Of a stretch of DNA of 64,000 bases, positions 17,996-26,851 are shown one piece after another. The notes below the pieces were generated by a model. It worked only from the letters and a program-made list of their open reading frames with translations. It was not told where the DNA came from and made no database searches. The position numbers and the translations under genes are program-made. The stretch is from Roseibium aestuarii (GTDB taxonomy: Bacteria; Pseudomonadota; Alphaproteobacteria; Rhizobiales; Stappiaceae): positions 179,838 through 243,837 of the forward strand of contig NZ_VORA01000005.1 in NCBI RefSeq assembly GCF_008477545.1, read 5' to 3'. Each line of letters starts with the position of its first letter. The first letter of the stretch is position 1.

Positions 17996-18784
17996 ATGAT
18001 CAGTACCCTGCTTCAATACCAGCTCGTGACCCGGGACATGACCCGCTCCATCGATCTGGTCGCCCAGCAGCCGATGGTCGAGCGGGAGACCGAATATTAT
18101 CTCTCGCGCATTGGCGACATCGACAGCATCGACGAGTTCCTCGCCGACGACCGGGTCTATGCCTATGCCATGAAGGCGTCCGGCCTCGGCGACATGACCT
18201 ATGCCAAGGCCTTCATGCGCAAGGCGCTGGAGGAGGGGATCGACGATCGCAACTCCTTCGCCAACAAGCTGGCGGACACCCGCTACAAGGACTTCGTGAC
18301 CACCTTCAACTTCGCCCGATACGGCGAGACGGCCACCGTCTTCTCCCGCGCGCAGGAAGGGGTCGTGGAGGCCTACAAGCGCCAGACGCTGGAGGAGAGC
18401 GAGGGAGCGTCGAACGAGGGTGTGCGCCTGGCGCTCTATTTCGCCCGCAAGGCGGAGGGGATCGACAGCGCCTATGACATCCTGGCCGACCGGGCCCTGG
18501 CCCAGACGATCTATACCGCGCTGGGCTTGCCGGAGTCCTTTGCCATGGCCGATCTGGACAAGCAGGCGGCCTATATCAGCGAGCGGATCGACTTCGAGAA
18601 GCTGAAGGACCCCGAGTATCTGGACGATCTGCTGCAACGGTTCAGCACGCTCTACGACCTGGAGAACGGCACCGCCGCTGCGACGTCTCCGGCCCTGACC
18701 ATCCTCACCTCGGGTCAGCAGACCGTCACCATCGGCGAGAACCTGCTCGCCTCCATCCAGAAGCTGAAATTCGGAGGGTCATGA
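17996..18784 (+). CDS. DUF1217 family protein, flagellar cluster
   Basis: Predicted 262-residue soluble helical protein that starts the third flagellar block, divergent from motA across 164 bp. The ATG at 17996 (ISTLLQYQLVTRDM) is preferred over an ATG four codons earlier because GAGGCGG then fits as ribosome-binding site. Two related segments are visible, RETEYYLSRIGDIDSIDEFLADDRV and the later region around AYDILADRALAQTIYTALGLP, matching the repeat organisation of DUF1217 proteins that precede flgF in rhizobia. Function is unknown; three bases separate it from flgF. Confidence 0.85.
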   Translation: MISTLLQYQLVTRDMTRSIDLVAQQPMVERETEYYLSRIGDIDSIDEFLADDRVYAYAMKASGLGDMTYAKAFMRKALEEGIDDRNSFANKLADTRYKDFVTTFNFARYGETATVFSRAQEGVVEAYKRQTLEESEGASNEGVRLALYFARKAEGIDSAYDILADRALAQTIYTALGLPESFAMADLDKQAAYISERIDFEKLKDPEYLDDLLQRFSTLYDLENGTAAATSPALTILTSGQQTVTIGENLLASIQKLKFGGS

Positions 18785-18787
18785 CCC

Positions 18788-19513
18788 ATGGAATCCGCGC
18801 TCTATGTTGCCCTGTCCGCGCAGGTCGCCCTGTCCAACCGGCTCGAGACCGTGTCGCGCAACGTGGCCAACATGAACACCGCCGGCTATCGCGCCGACGA
18901 GATCAAGTTCTCCGAGCTGGTCTCCAAGGCCGCTCAGGATCCGGTCAGCTTTGCCTCCGCCGGCACCGAATATATTTCGCGTCAGGGGGGCGCCATCGAG
19001 CAGACCGACAATCCCCTCGATCTGGCCATTGATGGCGAGGCGTGGTTTGCCCTGCGGACGCCGCAGGGGGTGGTCTACACCCGCGACGGCCGCTTGCGCA
19101 TGGATGCGGAGGGAACGCTGCGCAGCGTCAACGGTCATCCGATCCTCGATGCGGGCGGGTTGCCGATCCAGCTTGATCCGGAAGCCGGTCCGCCGCTCGT
19201 CTCCCAGTCGGGCGAAGTGCGTCAGGGCGAAGACCAGGTGGCGGCGATCGGGGTCTTCGAGATCGATCCGGCAACGAAGCTCGTGCGTCAGGAGAATTCC
19301 GGCGTGGTGCCGGACCTGCCGGCAACCCCAGTGCAGGAGTTTACCCGGACGGCGATCCGTCAGGGCTACGTGGAAGGGGCCAACGTCAACCCGATTCGGG
19401 AAATGACCAAGCTCATCATGATCACCCGCGCCTTCGAGGGCGTGACCAAGATGATCGATGCCAGCGGCGAGGCGCAGCAGACCGCCATCCGCGAGCTTGG
19501 AGCAAACTCATGA
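18788..19513 (+). CDS. flgF: flagellar proximal rod protein FlgF
   Basis: Predicted 241-residue rod subunit. The axial N-terminal motif (ALSNRLETVSRNVANMNTAGYRA) and the C-terminal partner (NPIREMTKLIMITRAFEGVTKMID) are both present, with the hook-basal-body middle pattern LAIDGEAWFALRTPQG and YTRDGRLRMDAEG. It begins three bases after the DUF1217 gene and ends in an ATGA overlap with the following gene. Confidence 0.95.
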   Translation: MESALYVALSAQVALSNRLETVSRNVANMNTAGYRADEIKFSELVSKAAQDPVSFASAGTEYISRQGGAIEQTDNPLDLAIDGEAWFALRTPQGVVYTRDGRLRMDAEGTLRSVNGHPILDAGGLPIQLDPEAGPPLVSQSGEVRQGEDQVAAIGVFEIDPATKLVRQENSGVVPDLPATPVQEFTRTAIRQGYVEGANVNPIREMTKLIMITRAFEGVTKMIDASGEAQQTAIRELGANS

Positions 19514-20190
19514 GCCTGACCGCGCTGGGCGGGATCGGCTCCGGCGAGGGGCCTGCGGGCACGACCGCGACCGCTACGGTGTCGATGCAGCAACCCGCTT
19601 CGGGGGCCAAGGCGAGCGGCTTTTCCGAGTTTCTCGACGTGATCAATCCGCTGCAACATATTCCCGGCGTCTCCCATGTCTATCGGGCGCTAACCGGCGA
19701 CGAGATTTCGTCCGGTGCCCGGGCAGGCGGCAACATGCTCTACGGCCTGCTTGGCGGTCCCCTCGGCATGGTGGTCATGACCGGCGTCACCATCGCGGAA
19801 GAGGCGATGGACGGCCGGCTGGCAACTGCCGCTCCGCAAGGCGGTGGTTCCGAGACGTCTCAGGCCAGTGAGGCCGCGGGAGCCGAGCCGATCCCCTCGC
19901 AGAGTTCGTCGGCGGACCTGCCCTGGGGCGACACGCCGCCGACACCGACCGCGCGTCCGCAGGACGTGAGCGCTTTGAGGTCGCCGTCCGGGCCGTTCCT
20001 CGGTCTGGATGTGGCCCGCGCGGGCGCGCCCCTGCCTCCTGTTCGTGACGTATCGGCAGATGAAGCGCCTGAAGCCCGGGTTGACCCGCAGGCGGCGGTG
20101 GAAAGCCTTGGCCGCCATGGCGCCAATATCCTTCCCCTCGACGTGCTGGCGGCGCTTCAGGCCCGGCATCTGCAAGGGGCCGGGTCATGA
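19510..20190 (+). CDS. uncharacterised protein between flgF and fliI
   Basis: Predicted 226-residue protein joined to both neighbours by four-base ATGA overlaps. The N-terminal half contains a coherent segment (FSEFLDVINPLQHIPGVSHV, followed by YRALTGDEIS and a Gly-rich hydrophobic GGNMLYGLLGGPLGMVVMTG), which may be one short membrane-associated helix. The rest is a Pro/Ser/Ala/Glu-rich low-complexity linker ending in a short helix. No family is recognised. Coupled translation with fliI suggests a role at the export apparatus, possibly as an ATPase-associated factor; this is inference. Confidence 0.7.
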   Translation: MSLTALGGIGSGEGPAGTTATATVSMQQPASGAKASGFSEFLDVINPLQHIPGVSHVYRALTGDEISSGARAGGNMLYGLLGGPLGMVVMTGVTIAEEAMDGRLATAAPQGGGSETSQASEAAGAEPIPSQSSSADLPWGDTPPTPTARPQDVSALRSPSGPFLGLDVARAGAPLPPVRDVSADEAPEARVDPQAAVESLGRHGANILPLDVLAALQARHLQGAGS

Positions 20191-21515
20191 ACCGTCTGAA
20201 ATCCATGGCCGCGGCGCTGAATGCGGCGCGCAAGGAGATCGGTCCGGTGCGGATCAGCGGCCGGGTGACCCATGTCTCGGCGGATTCGGTGCGGGTTTCC
20301 GGTCTTTCCCGCTTTGCCTGTCTCGGCGATCTGGTGACGCTGGAGGGCGCACGCGGCGCGCGGCGCGGCGAGGTGATCGTGCTCGACGAGGACGATGTGG
20401 TGATCAAACCCTTCGAGCGGACGGGCGACATCGTCATCGGCTGCCGGGCCCACCGTACCGGCGGGCTGACCATCCATCCGCACGAGAGCTGGAGGGGGCG
20501 GGTGATCAATGCGCTCGGCCGGCCGGTGGATGACCGGGGTCCGCTCGTCTTCGGGCCGGATGCCTGCCTGCTCGACAAGACCCCGCCACGGGCGATGGAT
20601 CGCAACCGGGTGGAGCAGGGCGTGCGCACGGGCGTGCGGGTGATCGATCTCTTCACGCCGCTTTGCGTCGGACAGCGCATCGGCATCTTCGCCGGATCCG
20701 GCGTGGGCAAGTCGACCCTGCTCGGCATGCTCGCGGGGTTCGGGGCCTTCGATACGGTGGTTGTCTGCCTGGTTGGCGAACGCGGCCGGGAGGTGCGCGA
20801 ATTCATCGACGAGACCCTGGGGCCCGCACTCGACCGGTCGGTGGTCGTGACCGCGACCGGCGACGAGAGCGCCATGATGCGCAAGCTGGCGCCCAAGACC
20901 GCCATGAGCGTGGCTGAATATTTCCGGGCGCTCGGCCAGTCGGTGCTGTTGATCGTCGATAGCGCGACCCGCTTTGCCCATGCCACTCGCGAGGTGGCGA
21001 TGGCCGCCGGTGAGCCGCCCGTGTCGCGCGGCTATACGCCCAGCGTCTTCAGCGAACTGGCCCAGCTTCTGGAACGGGCCGGGCCGGGGATGAAGGGGGA
21101 GGGCGCAATCACGGCGATCTTCTCGGTTCTGGTGGACGGGGATGACCACAACGACCCGGTGGCGGATGCCATGCGCGGTCAGCTCGACGGGCATCTCGTT
21201 CTGGATCGCAAGATCGCCGAGGCCGGGCGCTATCCGCCGGTCGATATCCTGCGCTCCACCTCCCGTCTCTCGCACCGGGCCTGGACGCCTGAGCAGCGGG
21301 AACTGATCCTGCGGCTGCGCGGGCTGATCTCCGAGTATGAGGAGACGAAGGACCTGCGGATGCTGGGCGGCTATCAGGCCGGCGGCAATGCGGCCCTCGA
21401 CAAGGCCTGCCATCTGGTGCCCCGGCTCTACGAGGCCATGCGGCAGACGGCGGCAAGTTCGGACCGCGGCGACCCCTTTGCCGATCTGGCGCGTTCCCTC
21501 TCCGACGGGGGCTGA
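20187..21515 (+). CDS. fliI: flagellum-specific export ATPase FliI
   Basis: Predicted 442-residue F1-beta-like ATPase that powers or regulates type III export. The Walker A motif is GIFAGSGVGKST (about residues 167-178), Walker B is VLLIVDSATRFA (about 252-263), and the ATP-synthase family pattern GYTPSVFSELAQLLERAG lies at about 282-299. The N-terminal beta-barrel (residues 20-90) is intact. FliH, its usual partner, is not visible in the window. Confidence 0.97.
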   Translation: MNRLKSMAAALNAARKEIGPVRISGRVTHVSADSVRVSGLSRFACLGDLVTLEGARGARRGEVIVLDEDDVVIKPFERTGDIVIGCRAHRTGGLTIHPHESWRGRVINALGRPVDDRGPLVFGPDACLLDKTPPRAMDRNRVEQGVRTGVRVIDLFTPLCVGQRIGIFAGSGVGKSTLLGMLAGFGAFDTVVVCLVGERGREVREFIDETLGPALDRSVVVTATGDESAMMRKLAPKTAMSVAEYFRALGQSVLLIVDSATRFAHATREVAMAAGEPPVSRGYTPSVFSELAQLLERAGPGMKGEGAITAIFSVLVDGDDHNDPVADAMRGQLDGHLVLDRKIAEAGRYPPVDILRSTSRLSHRAWTPEQRELILRLRGLISEYEETKDLRMLGGYQAGGNAALDKACHLVPRLYEAMRQTAASSDRGDPFADLARSLSDGG

Positions 21516-21874
21516 CCCAGCCTGCTCCTGTTCTGGCTGACGGGGTTGGTGTCCCGGCGTCAGGATGCGGGGCGAAGGGGTGAATTTCCTTTGCCGGAAA
21601 AGAGTGTCCGAAGGGGCTTGATTTCAGTATTGAACATTGTCATAAGTCAATATTATAACGTATTCATAAATCTAGTAAAATTTGAATTGAATTTATATTT
21701 GAAGAGTTGAAAATATATTGTCAGCTTTTCTGAAAATGACTTACTTACACCTTACAAGTCCTTTCACCAAAAGCCGGAAAAGACACCTGAAAATCTTCCA
21801 TCTCGTTGATCCGTCTCCATTTTCATCGTAGCTCTAAATCTCCGGATGTTTCTTACGATTGCTGGAGTGGGCTA
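21516..21874. other. AT-rich non-coding gap upstream of ftcR
   Basis: The first part after fliI is GC-rich and contains a weak hairpin (about 21536-21563). From about 21616 to 21800 the base composition falls to roughly a quarter to a third GC, unlike anything else in the flagellar island. No open frame or RNA gene is visible. The stretch contains several A/T tracts and a TAGTAAAA octamer also present upstream of flgE. It probably carries the ftcR promoter and its control sites. Confidence 0.6.
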
Positions 21875-22663
21875 GTGTTTGTGATTGTTGATGACCGGCC
21901 GATCGTGACCGCAGGTTACGCATCCGCCTTTGAACGAGAGGGGTTCGCCAGCCTGGAGCTTCAGGCCGGTGAGCTCGAGGACTGGCTGAGTGTGGCGGCC
22001 GAGGCCGATCTGGAAGCCGTCGAGGGATTTCTCCTCGGTGAGGGCGAGGATCGCCTGCGGTTTCCCGAAGTGATCCGCCGCCAGTGCAAGGACGCTCCCG
22101 TCCTCTATCTGGAGGAGCGGACGCAACTCGACAGCACCCTGGAGCTGTTTTCGGCGGGAGCCGACGACGTGCTGCGCAAGCCGGTGCACGTCAAGGAGAT
22201 CCTGGCGCGTGTCGGAGCGATCCGCCGCCGCATGATGGCCGAGACGGAGAATGTCAGCACCGGAGCCATCGAGGTGTTTTTTGATGGCCGCGACCCGATC
22301 ATCGGGGGCGAGGTGATGGTCCTGCCGCGCCGCGAGCGCCGCATCCTGGAGTATTTCGCCCGCAACATGGGCCGCCGGGTCACCAAGGCGCAGCTGTTCA
22401 ATGCGGTCTATGGGGTGACCAATGATGCGGTGGACGAATGCGTGGTCGAAAGCCACGTGTCGAAACTGCGCAAGAAGCTGCGGAACCGGCTCGGCTATGA
22501 TGCCATCGAGAGCACGCGCTACATCGGCTACATGCTCAAGTCCGACCTGCCGGTGAAGCTGAAGGTTGTGGCGCGCGAGCGTGGCACCGTTCAGGCCTCC
22601 GCGCCGGTGGAGCGTTCGTCGCGCAACGCCATGCTCCGCGATCTCGCGGTGGTCAGCGCCTGA
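21875..22663 (+). CDS. ftcR: flagellar transcriptional regulator FtcR/Rem type
   Basis: Predicted 262-residue OmpR/CtrA-like response regulator, the master activator of rhizobial flagellar genes. The GTG at 21875 is used because GGAG lies seven bases upstream and the receiver domain begins there (VIVDDRPIVTAGY); an earlier ATG at 21806 would add an unrelated leader. The receiver has the acidic pair Asp6-Asp7 and a LRKPVHVKEIL block, but the usual phospho-acceptor Asp position reads Glu50. The C-terminal winged helix is clear (RRERRILEYFARN, VESHVSKLRKKLRNRLGYDAIES). A tail of about 40 residues extends beyond the winged helix, so the protein is longer than the roughly 220-residue relatives I know. 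Confidence 0.92.
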   Translation: MFVIVDDRPIVTAGYASAFEREGFASLELQAGELEDWLSVAAEADLEAVEGFLLGEGEDRLRFPEVIRRQCKDAPVLYLEERTQLDSTLELFSAGADDVLRKPVHVKEILARVGAIRRRMMAETENVSTGAIEVFFDGRDPIIGGEVMVLPRRERRILEYFARNMGRRVTKAQLFNAVYGVTNDAVDECVVESHVSKLRKKLRNRLGYDAIESTRYIGYMLKSDLPVKLKVVARERGTVQASAPVERSSRNAMLRDLAVVSA

Positions 22664-22695
22664 GAAGTGCACTTAGGACCGCCCTGAGGACGGAC

Positions 22696-22712
22696 CCGGC
22701 GCTGAACGCCGG
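22696..22712. terminator. GC hairpin between convergent ftcR and the FAD gene
   Basis: Six-bp perfect stem CCGGCG/CGCCGG with a five-base loop in the 80-bp convergent gap. No T-tract follows on either strand, so termination activity is uncertain. Confidence 0.3.
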
Positions 22713-22743
22713 ATCGACCGAGAGTGAGGGCAAGGTCCGGGGG

Positions 22744-24177
22744 CTAGCTTGCCCCGGCCAGACGGGCCGCGGTGGTGCCGGCGACGAAGCCGAGAGAGAC
22801 CGCCGTCAGCAGTCCGTTGCCTGACAGATAGCCGGAGACTTCCGGCCCGGAGACGCCGCACGCGGCGCCGCCGCCCGCCAGCAGGTTGGTGAAGGGCTCA
22901 CCATCAGCCTGCAGGACGCGCGCGGTGTCGTCGACGAGCAGTCCACCCTGCGTATGGAACAGGGCACCGGTGACCTTCACCGCATGGAAGGGTGTCGAAA
23001 AGCCCTTGTGACCGGCAAACGACCGACCGAACCGGTCTGTCGCGTCTTCCTTCGTCTCCGCCTTCGACAGCCGTTCCACCTCCGCCAGCGTTTCGCTCAG
23101 GGCCGCCTCTGGCACCTGAAGTGTGGCCGCCAGACTGCTGACATCCTGCGCCACCCTTACCGCACCGGCCTGGAAGGCCTGCTGGTAATCGGGGAAGCTC
23201 ATGGCGAAGTCGTGCAGGCGCTGGTCATAGACGTTCCAGGCGACGCCATCGGGCTGGGCGAGCACGTTGACCGCCTGTTCCGAATAACCGCCATGCTCGT
23301 TGGAGAAGCGCTGGCCCGCCAGATTGACCTGAATGCCGCCTTCCATCATCAGCGCCCACGAAATCAGGATGCCGTGAGGATGGGCCAGCGACCCGTGCCC
23401 CTGATAGGCGGTGAGATGGGCGGTCTGCGCCTGCATCTCCTCGCCCCAGAGCAGGGCACTGCCGGTGTTGCCCTCGTGGCCATAATAGAGACCGTCGGCC
23501 ATCTCCGGGATGTGCCGGGCGACGAGATCCGGGTTGCCGCCATAGCCATTGCAGGCCAGCACCACGGCTTTCGCGCGGATGATCTCCCGCGATCCGTCGG
23601 GGCGCAGGAGGGCCACCGCGTCGATGTGACCGGGTGCATCCCGGTAGAGCGTGTCGCAGAAGGCATCGGTGACGACGGGAATGCCGGCAGCTTCCACGGC
23701 CTGTTGCAGGCGGCCCATGAGGGCCTCTCCGGTCTTTTCTGGCACCGCATGCATGCGATGGCGGGTGTGACCCGGATAGAGGAAGTCGTCGAGGACGATC
23801 CACTCCAGCCCGGCCTCATCGGCCAGCCATTCGAGGGCGGGCGCGATGGTCCGGGTGGCGAGATCGGCAATCACCGGCTGGGACCGGCGCTTTGCCTTCT
23901 CCTGGATATCGTCAAGGAAGCGGGCCGGCGTGTCGTCGGTGACGCCGATGGCTTCCTGGAAACGGGTCCCCGGAGCTGGAATGAACCCCGAGGACATGGC
24001 GGTGGAGCCGGCCGGCACGGGATCGCGTTCGAGCACGATCGTCTCTGCGCCGGCGGCTGCCGCCTTGAGGGCTGCGACCAGGCCGCAGGCACCCGCACCT
24101 AAGATCAGCACATCGGTTTCCAGATCCACGTGGTCTGGCCGTCCTTCCACCACACGGGCGTCCAATGGCTGCTGCAT
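22744..24177 (-). CDS. FAD-dependent oxidoreductase, fumarate reductase flavoprotein family
   Basis: Predicted 477-residue flavoprotein, the last gene of the Hyu/Liv operon. The FAD-binding Rossmann motif lies near residues 25-53 (LILGAGACGLVAAL, ending in VLERD), and the C-terminal dinucleotide-binding part has NLLAGGGAACGVSGPEVSGYLSGNGL. The family includes fumarate reductase, tricarballylate dehydrogenase (TcuA) and ketosteroid dehydrogenases, which introduce or reduce C=C bonds next to carboxyl or carbonyl groups. There is no membrane or heme partner nearby, so an oxidase or dehydrogenase with a soluble acceptor is likely. Four bases separate it from the upstream hydrolase gene. Substrate unknown. 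Confidence 0.85.
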   Translation of the reverse strand: MQQPLDARVVEGRPDHVDLETDVLILGAGACGLVAALKAAAAGAETIVLERDPVPAGSTAMSSGFIPAPGTRFQEAIGVTDDTPARFLDDIQEKAKRRSQPVIADLATRTIAPALEWLADEAGLEWIVLDDFLYPGHTRHRMHAVPEKTGEALMGRLQQAVEAAGIPVVTDAFCDTLYRDAPGHIDAVALLRPDGSREIIRAKAVVLACNGYGGNPDLVARHIPEMADGLYYGHEGNTGSALLWGEEMQAQTAHLTAYQGHGSLAHPHGILISWALMMEGGIQVNLAGQRFSNEHGGYSEQAVNVLAQPDGVAWNVYDQRLHDFAMSFPDYQQAFQAGAVRVAQDVSSLAATLQVPEAALSETLAEVERLSKAETKEDATDRFGRSFAGHKGFSTPFHAVKVTGALFHTQGGLLVDDTARVLQADGEPFTNLLAGGGAACGVSGPEVSGYLSGNGLLTAVSLGFVAGTTAARLAGAS

Positions 24178-24181
24178 CTGT

Positions 24182-24796
24182 CTAGAGTCCTTCGATCCAG
24201 GCCTGTGCCTCGGCGCAGGTCATGGTTTTCGACACGGTGGAGAGATCGCCGATGGACCTTTCGTGGGTCTCGCGGCTGAAGGCGGCGCAACCGTCGGAGA
24301 GGACGACGGTCTTGAAGTCGCGCACATGAGCGTCACGCACGGTGGAGGCGACGCCGCCGTTGGTGACGATGCCGCAGACCAGCAGCGTGTCGATGCCGGC
24401 CTTCTTCAGCACCCATTCCAGGCGCGTCATGAAGAAGGCGGAATAGGCCACCTTCTCCACGGTCAGGTCGGCCGGTTGCAGCAGGTCGACCAGCTGGTGA
24501 CCCCAGGCGCCGGGGCAGAAGTCGCCCTTGGCCAGGAAGGGGCGAAGCTCCTTGAGGTGGGGAGAGATGAAAGGCTCTCCCCCCTTGCCCGGAACCAGGG
24601 TGAACTGGGTGGAAATCACCCAGCCGCCCTTTTCGCGCAGCGCCTCGGCCACGGGCAGAACCCGCGCGGGGAGGGCCGCGATGTCGTCGCTCTTCTGACC
24701 GCCGCGTCCATAGGCACCCTTCGGATCGAGAAAGTCGTTCTGCAGGTCGACGATGAGGAGACCCGTGCGGGCCGGATCGATGGCGCTGAGATCCAT
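24182..24796 (-). CDS. isochorismatase-family cysteine amidohydrolase
   Basis: Predicted 204-residue cysteine hydrolase. The catalytic triad of the family can be placed: Asp17 in LLIVDLQNDF, Lys115 in TVEKVAYSAFF and Cys141 in LLVCGIVTNGGVAST, the last also showing the expected cis-peptide region. Family members hydrolyse isochorismate, N-carbamoylsarcosine, maleamate, nicotinamide and ureidoacrylate. The neighbouring HyuA/HyuB genes favour an amide or N-carbamoyl substrate produced by ring opening. It follows hyuA by three bases in the same operon. Confidence 0.9.
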   Translation of the reverse strand: MDLSAIDPARTGLLIVDLQNDFLDPKGAYGRGGQKSDDIAALPARVLPVAEALREKGGWVISTQFTLVPGKGGEPFISPHLKELRPFLAKGDFCPGAWGHQLVDLLQPADLTVEKVAYSAFFMTRLEWVLKKAGIDTLLVCGIVTNGGVASTVRDAHVRDFKTVVLSDGCAAFSRETHERSIGDLSTVSKTMTCAEAQAWIEGL

Positions 24797-24799
24797 GGC

Positions 24800-26851
24800 T
24801 TACTTCACCGGCTTGATGATCAGGTTGCCGAAACGGTCGACCTCGCCGTAGAGGCCCGGATCGACGAAGATGGTCGTGTCCGCCTGTTCCAGGATGGCCG
24901 GGCCGTCGACGCGGGCGCCGATCTCCAGAGACAGCCGCTCGTAGACGGTGGCCTCGTAGGACTGGCCGTCCACATAGACGGTGCGCGAGCCGGTCTTGCA
25001 CTGATCGGCGGGCTTGCCGTCGGTGGGGGCAAACAGCGCCATGTCCAGACCGGGGCGGCGGCCGATGACGGCGATGCGGTAGTTCATCACGCGCATCGGG
25101 ATGCCGTCGAGCAGGCGGCCGAACTGGGCGGAATAGGCCGTCTCGAAGGCGGAGCGGATCGCGTCCGTGGTCAGGCCGTCCTTCGGCATGTCGAGGGCGA
25201 CGGTGACCGTGTGGGTCTGGCCGAGATAGAGCATGTCCAGCTCATAGACCCGGTCGACACCGGCGAAGGAGACGCCGGCGGTGCCGAGCAGCTCTTCGGT
25301 CTCTGCGGCAACCGCTTCCATTTCCATGCCGAGAGCGGCGGCGTTCAGCTGATCGAGCAGCTTGTTGACCGTCTGCACCTTGTCGTGGCGCATGTCGGCG
25401 ACCACACACCCCAGGGCGGACGTGACACCGGGGAAGCGCGGGACCAGGGCGGAGCCAAGGCCGACTTCCTTGATCAGGGCGCCGGTGTGCAGGGAGCCGC
25501 CGCCGCCGAAGGGCATGGCCGCGAACTGCGCCGGGTCGTGACCCTTCTCGATGGAGACGAGGCGGATGGCCCCGGCCATCTTGGCGTTGGCCATCTTGAG
25601 GATCGCCTCTGCGGCATCCTCGATGGACAGGCCCAGCGGGGTGGCGATGTGCTCGTCGATGGCGCGGCGCGAAGCCTCGATGTCCAGACGGTCGAGCTTG
25701 CCGCCGATGGGGCGGTCCGGGTTGATGCGGCCGAGCACCAGATTGGCGTCGGTGACCGTGGGGCGCGTGTTGCCGAGGCCGTAGCAGACCGGGCCGGGAT
25801 CGGACCCCGCAGACTCCGGGCCCACCTGCAGCAGGCCGGACTTGTCGAGGCCGGCGATGGAGCCGCCGCCGGCGCCGATCGTGGTGATCTCGATCATGGG
25901 CGTGCGGACGACCATTCCGAAGTCGATGGCGGTCTGGGCGGCAAGGGCTGCTTCGCCACCGGCCACCAGGGACACGTCGAAGGAGGTGCCGCCCATGTCG
26001 CAGGTGATGATGTTCGGGAAGCCGGCAGCCTCCGCGATGGCGGTCGCCGCGATCACGCCCGCTGCCGGGCCGGAAAGCGCCGTGCGGACCGGATAGCGCT
26101 TGGCGGTATCGATGGACATGACGCCGCCATTCGACTGCACGATCAGGATGTCACCGAGGAAGCCCTGCGCCTTCAGGCCGTTTTCCAGCCGGTCGAGATA
26201 GGAGGCGACGGCGGGCTGGAGATAGGCATTGAGCGTTGCCGTGGACAGACGCTCGAACTCGCGGATCTCCGGCAGGATTTCCGTAGCGGCGGTCACATAG
26301 GCATTGGGCCAGACCGAGCGGACGGCTTCCACCGCGCGGCGCTCGTTGTCGTTGTTGGCATAGCCGTTGATGAAGAAGACGCAGACCGCATCGCAGCCGC
26401 TGTCGGCCAGAGCCCGGGCCTGGGCCTTGACTTCTTCCTCGTCCACAACGCGCAGGACGGACCCGTCCGCCAGCACGCGCTCGGAGACTTCCACCCGGTC
26501 GGGGCGGTCGACCACGGGGGTGAAGCTGCCCTTCAGGCCCCAGGTGGTCGGCCGGTCGCGGCGGCGCATCTCCAGCACGTCCTTGAAGCCTTCCGTGGTG
26601 ATGATGCCGGTGCGGGCCCCCTTGCGCTCAAGAAGTGCGTTGGTGCCGACAGTGGTGCCGTGAACCACGGTGGAGATTTCGGAGAAATCGTCCACCTTGC
26701 GGGAGATGCCCTCGATGAAGCCCTTGGACTGGTCGCCACGGGTGGAGGGGACCTTGGTGGTGGTTACAGTGCCGTTGGCCTCGTCCAGAATGAACACGTC
26801 GGTGAAGGTTCCGCCAACGTCGACGCCGATGACATAAGCCGGTTTTTTCAT
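24800..26851 (-). CDS. hyuA: hydantoinase/oxoprolinase subunit A (HyuA-type)
   Basis: Predicted 683-residue ATP-dependent subunit. The N-terminal actin-fold phosphate motif GVDVGGTFTDV is at residues 9-19, followed by VVHGTTVGTNALLERKGA near 62-79, and the second nucleotide-binding block ITCDMGGTSFDVSL near 285-298. The C-terminal third fits the usual HyuA tail. Such enzymes pair with HyuB to open hydantoins, 5-oxoproline or other lactams, or to carboxylate ketones, at the cost of ATP. It overlaps hyuB by four bases. The isochorismatase gene directly downstream argues for amide-ring chemistry rather than ketone carboxylation. Confidence 0.93.
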   Translation of the reverse strand: MKKPAYVIGVDVGGTFTDVFILDEANGTVTTTKVPSTRGDQSKGFIEGISRKVDDFSEISTVVHGTTVGTNALLERKGARTGIITTEGFKDVLEMRRRDRPTTWGLKGSFTPVVDRPDRVEVSERVLADGSVLRVVDEEEVKAQARALADSGCDAVCVFFINGYANNDNERRAVEAVRSVWPNAYVTAATEILPEIREFERLSTATLNAYLQPAVASYLDRLENGLKAQGFLGDILIVQSNGGVMSIDTAKRYPVRTALSGPAAGVIAATAIAEAAGFPNIITCDMGGTSFDVSLVAGGEAALAAQTAIDFGMVVRTPMIEITTIGAGGGSIAGLDKSGLLQVGPESAGSDPGPVCYGLGNTRPTVTDANLVLGRINPDRPIGGKLDRLDIEASRRAIDEHIATPLGLSIEDAAEAILKMANAKMAGAIRLVSIEKGHDPAQFAAMPFGGGGSLHTGALIKEVGLGSALVPRFPGVTSALGCVVADMRHDKVQTVNKLLDQLNAAALGMEMEAVAAETEELLGTAGVSFAGVDRVYELDMLYLGQTHTVTVALDMPKDGLTTDAIRSAFETAYSAQFGRLLDGIPMRVMNYRIAVIGRRPGLDMALFAPTDGKPADQCKTGSRTVYVDGQSYEATVYERLSLEIGARVDGPAILEQADTTIFVDPGLYGEVDRFGNLIIKPVK

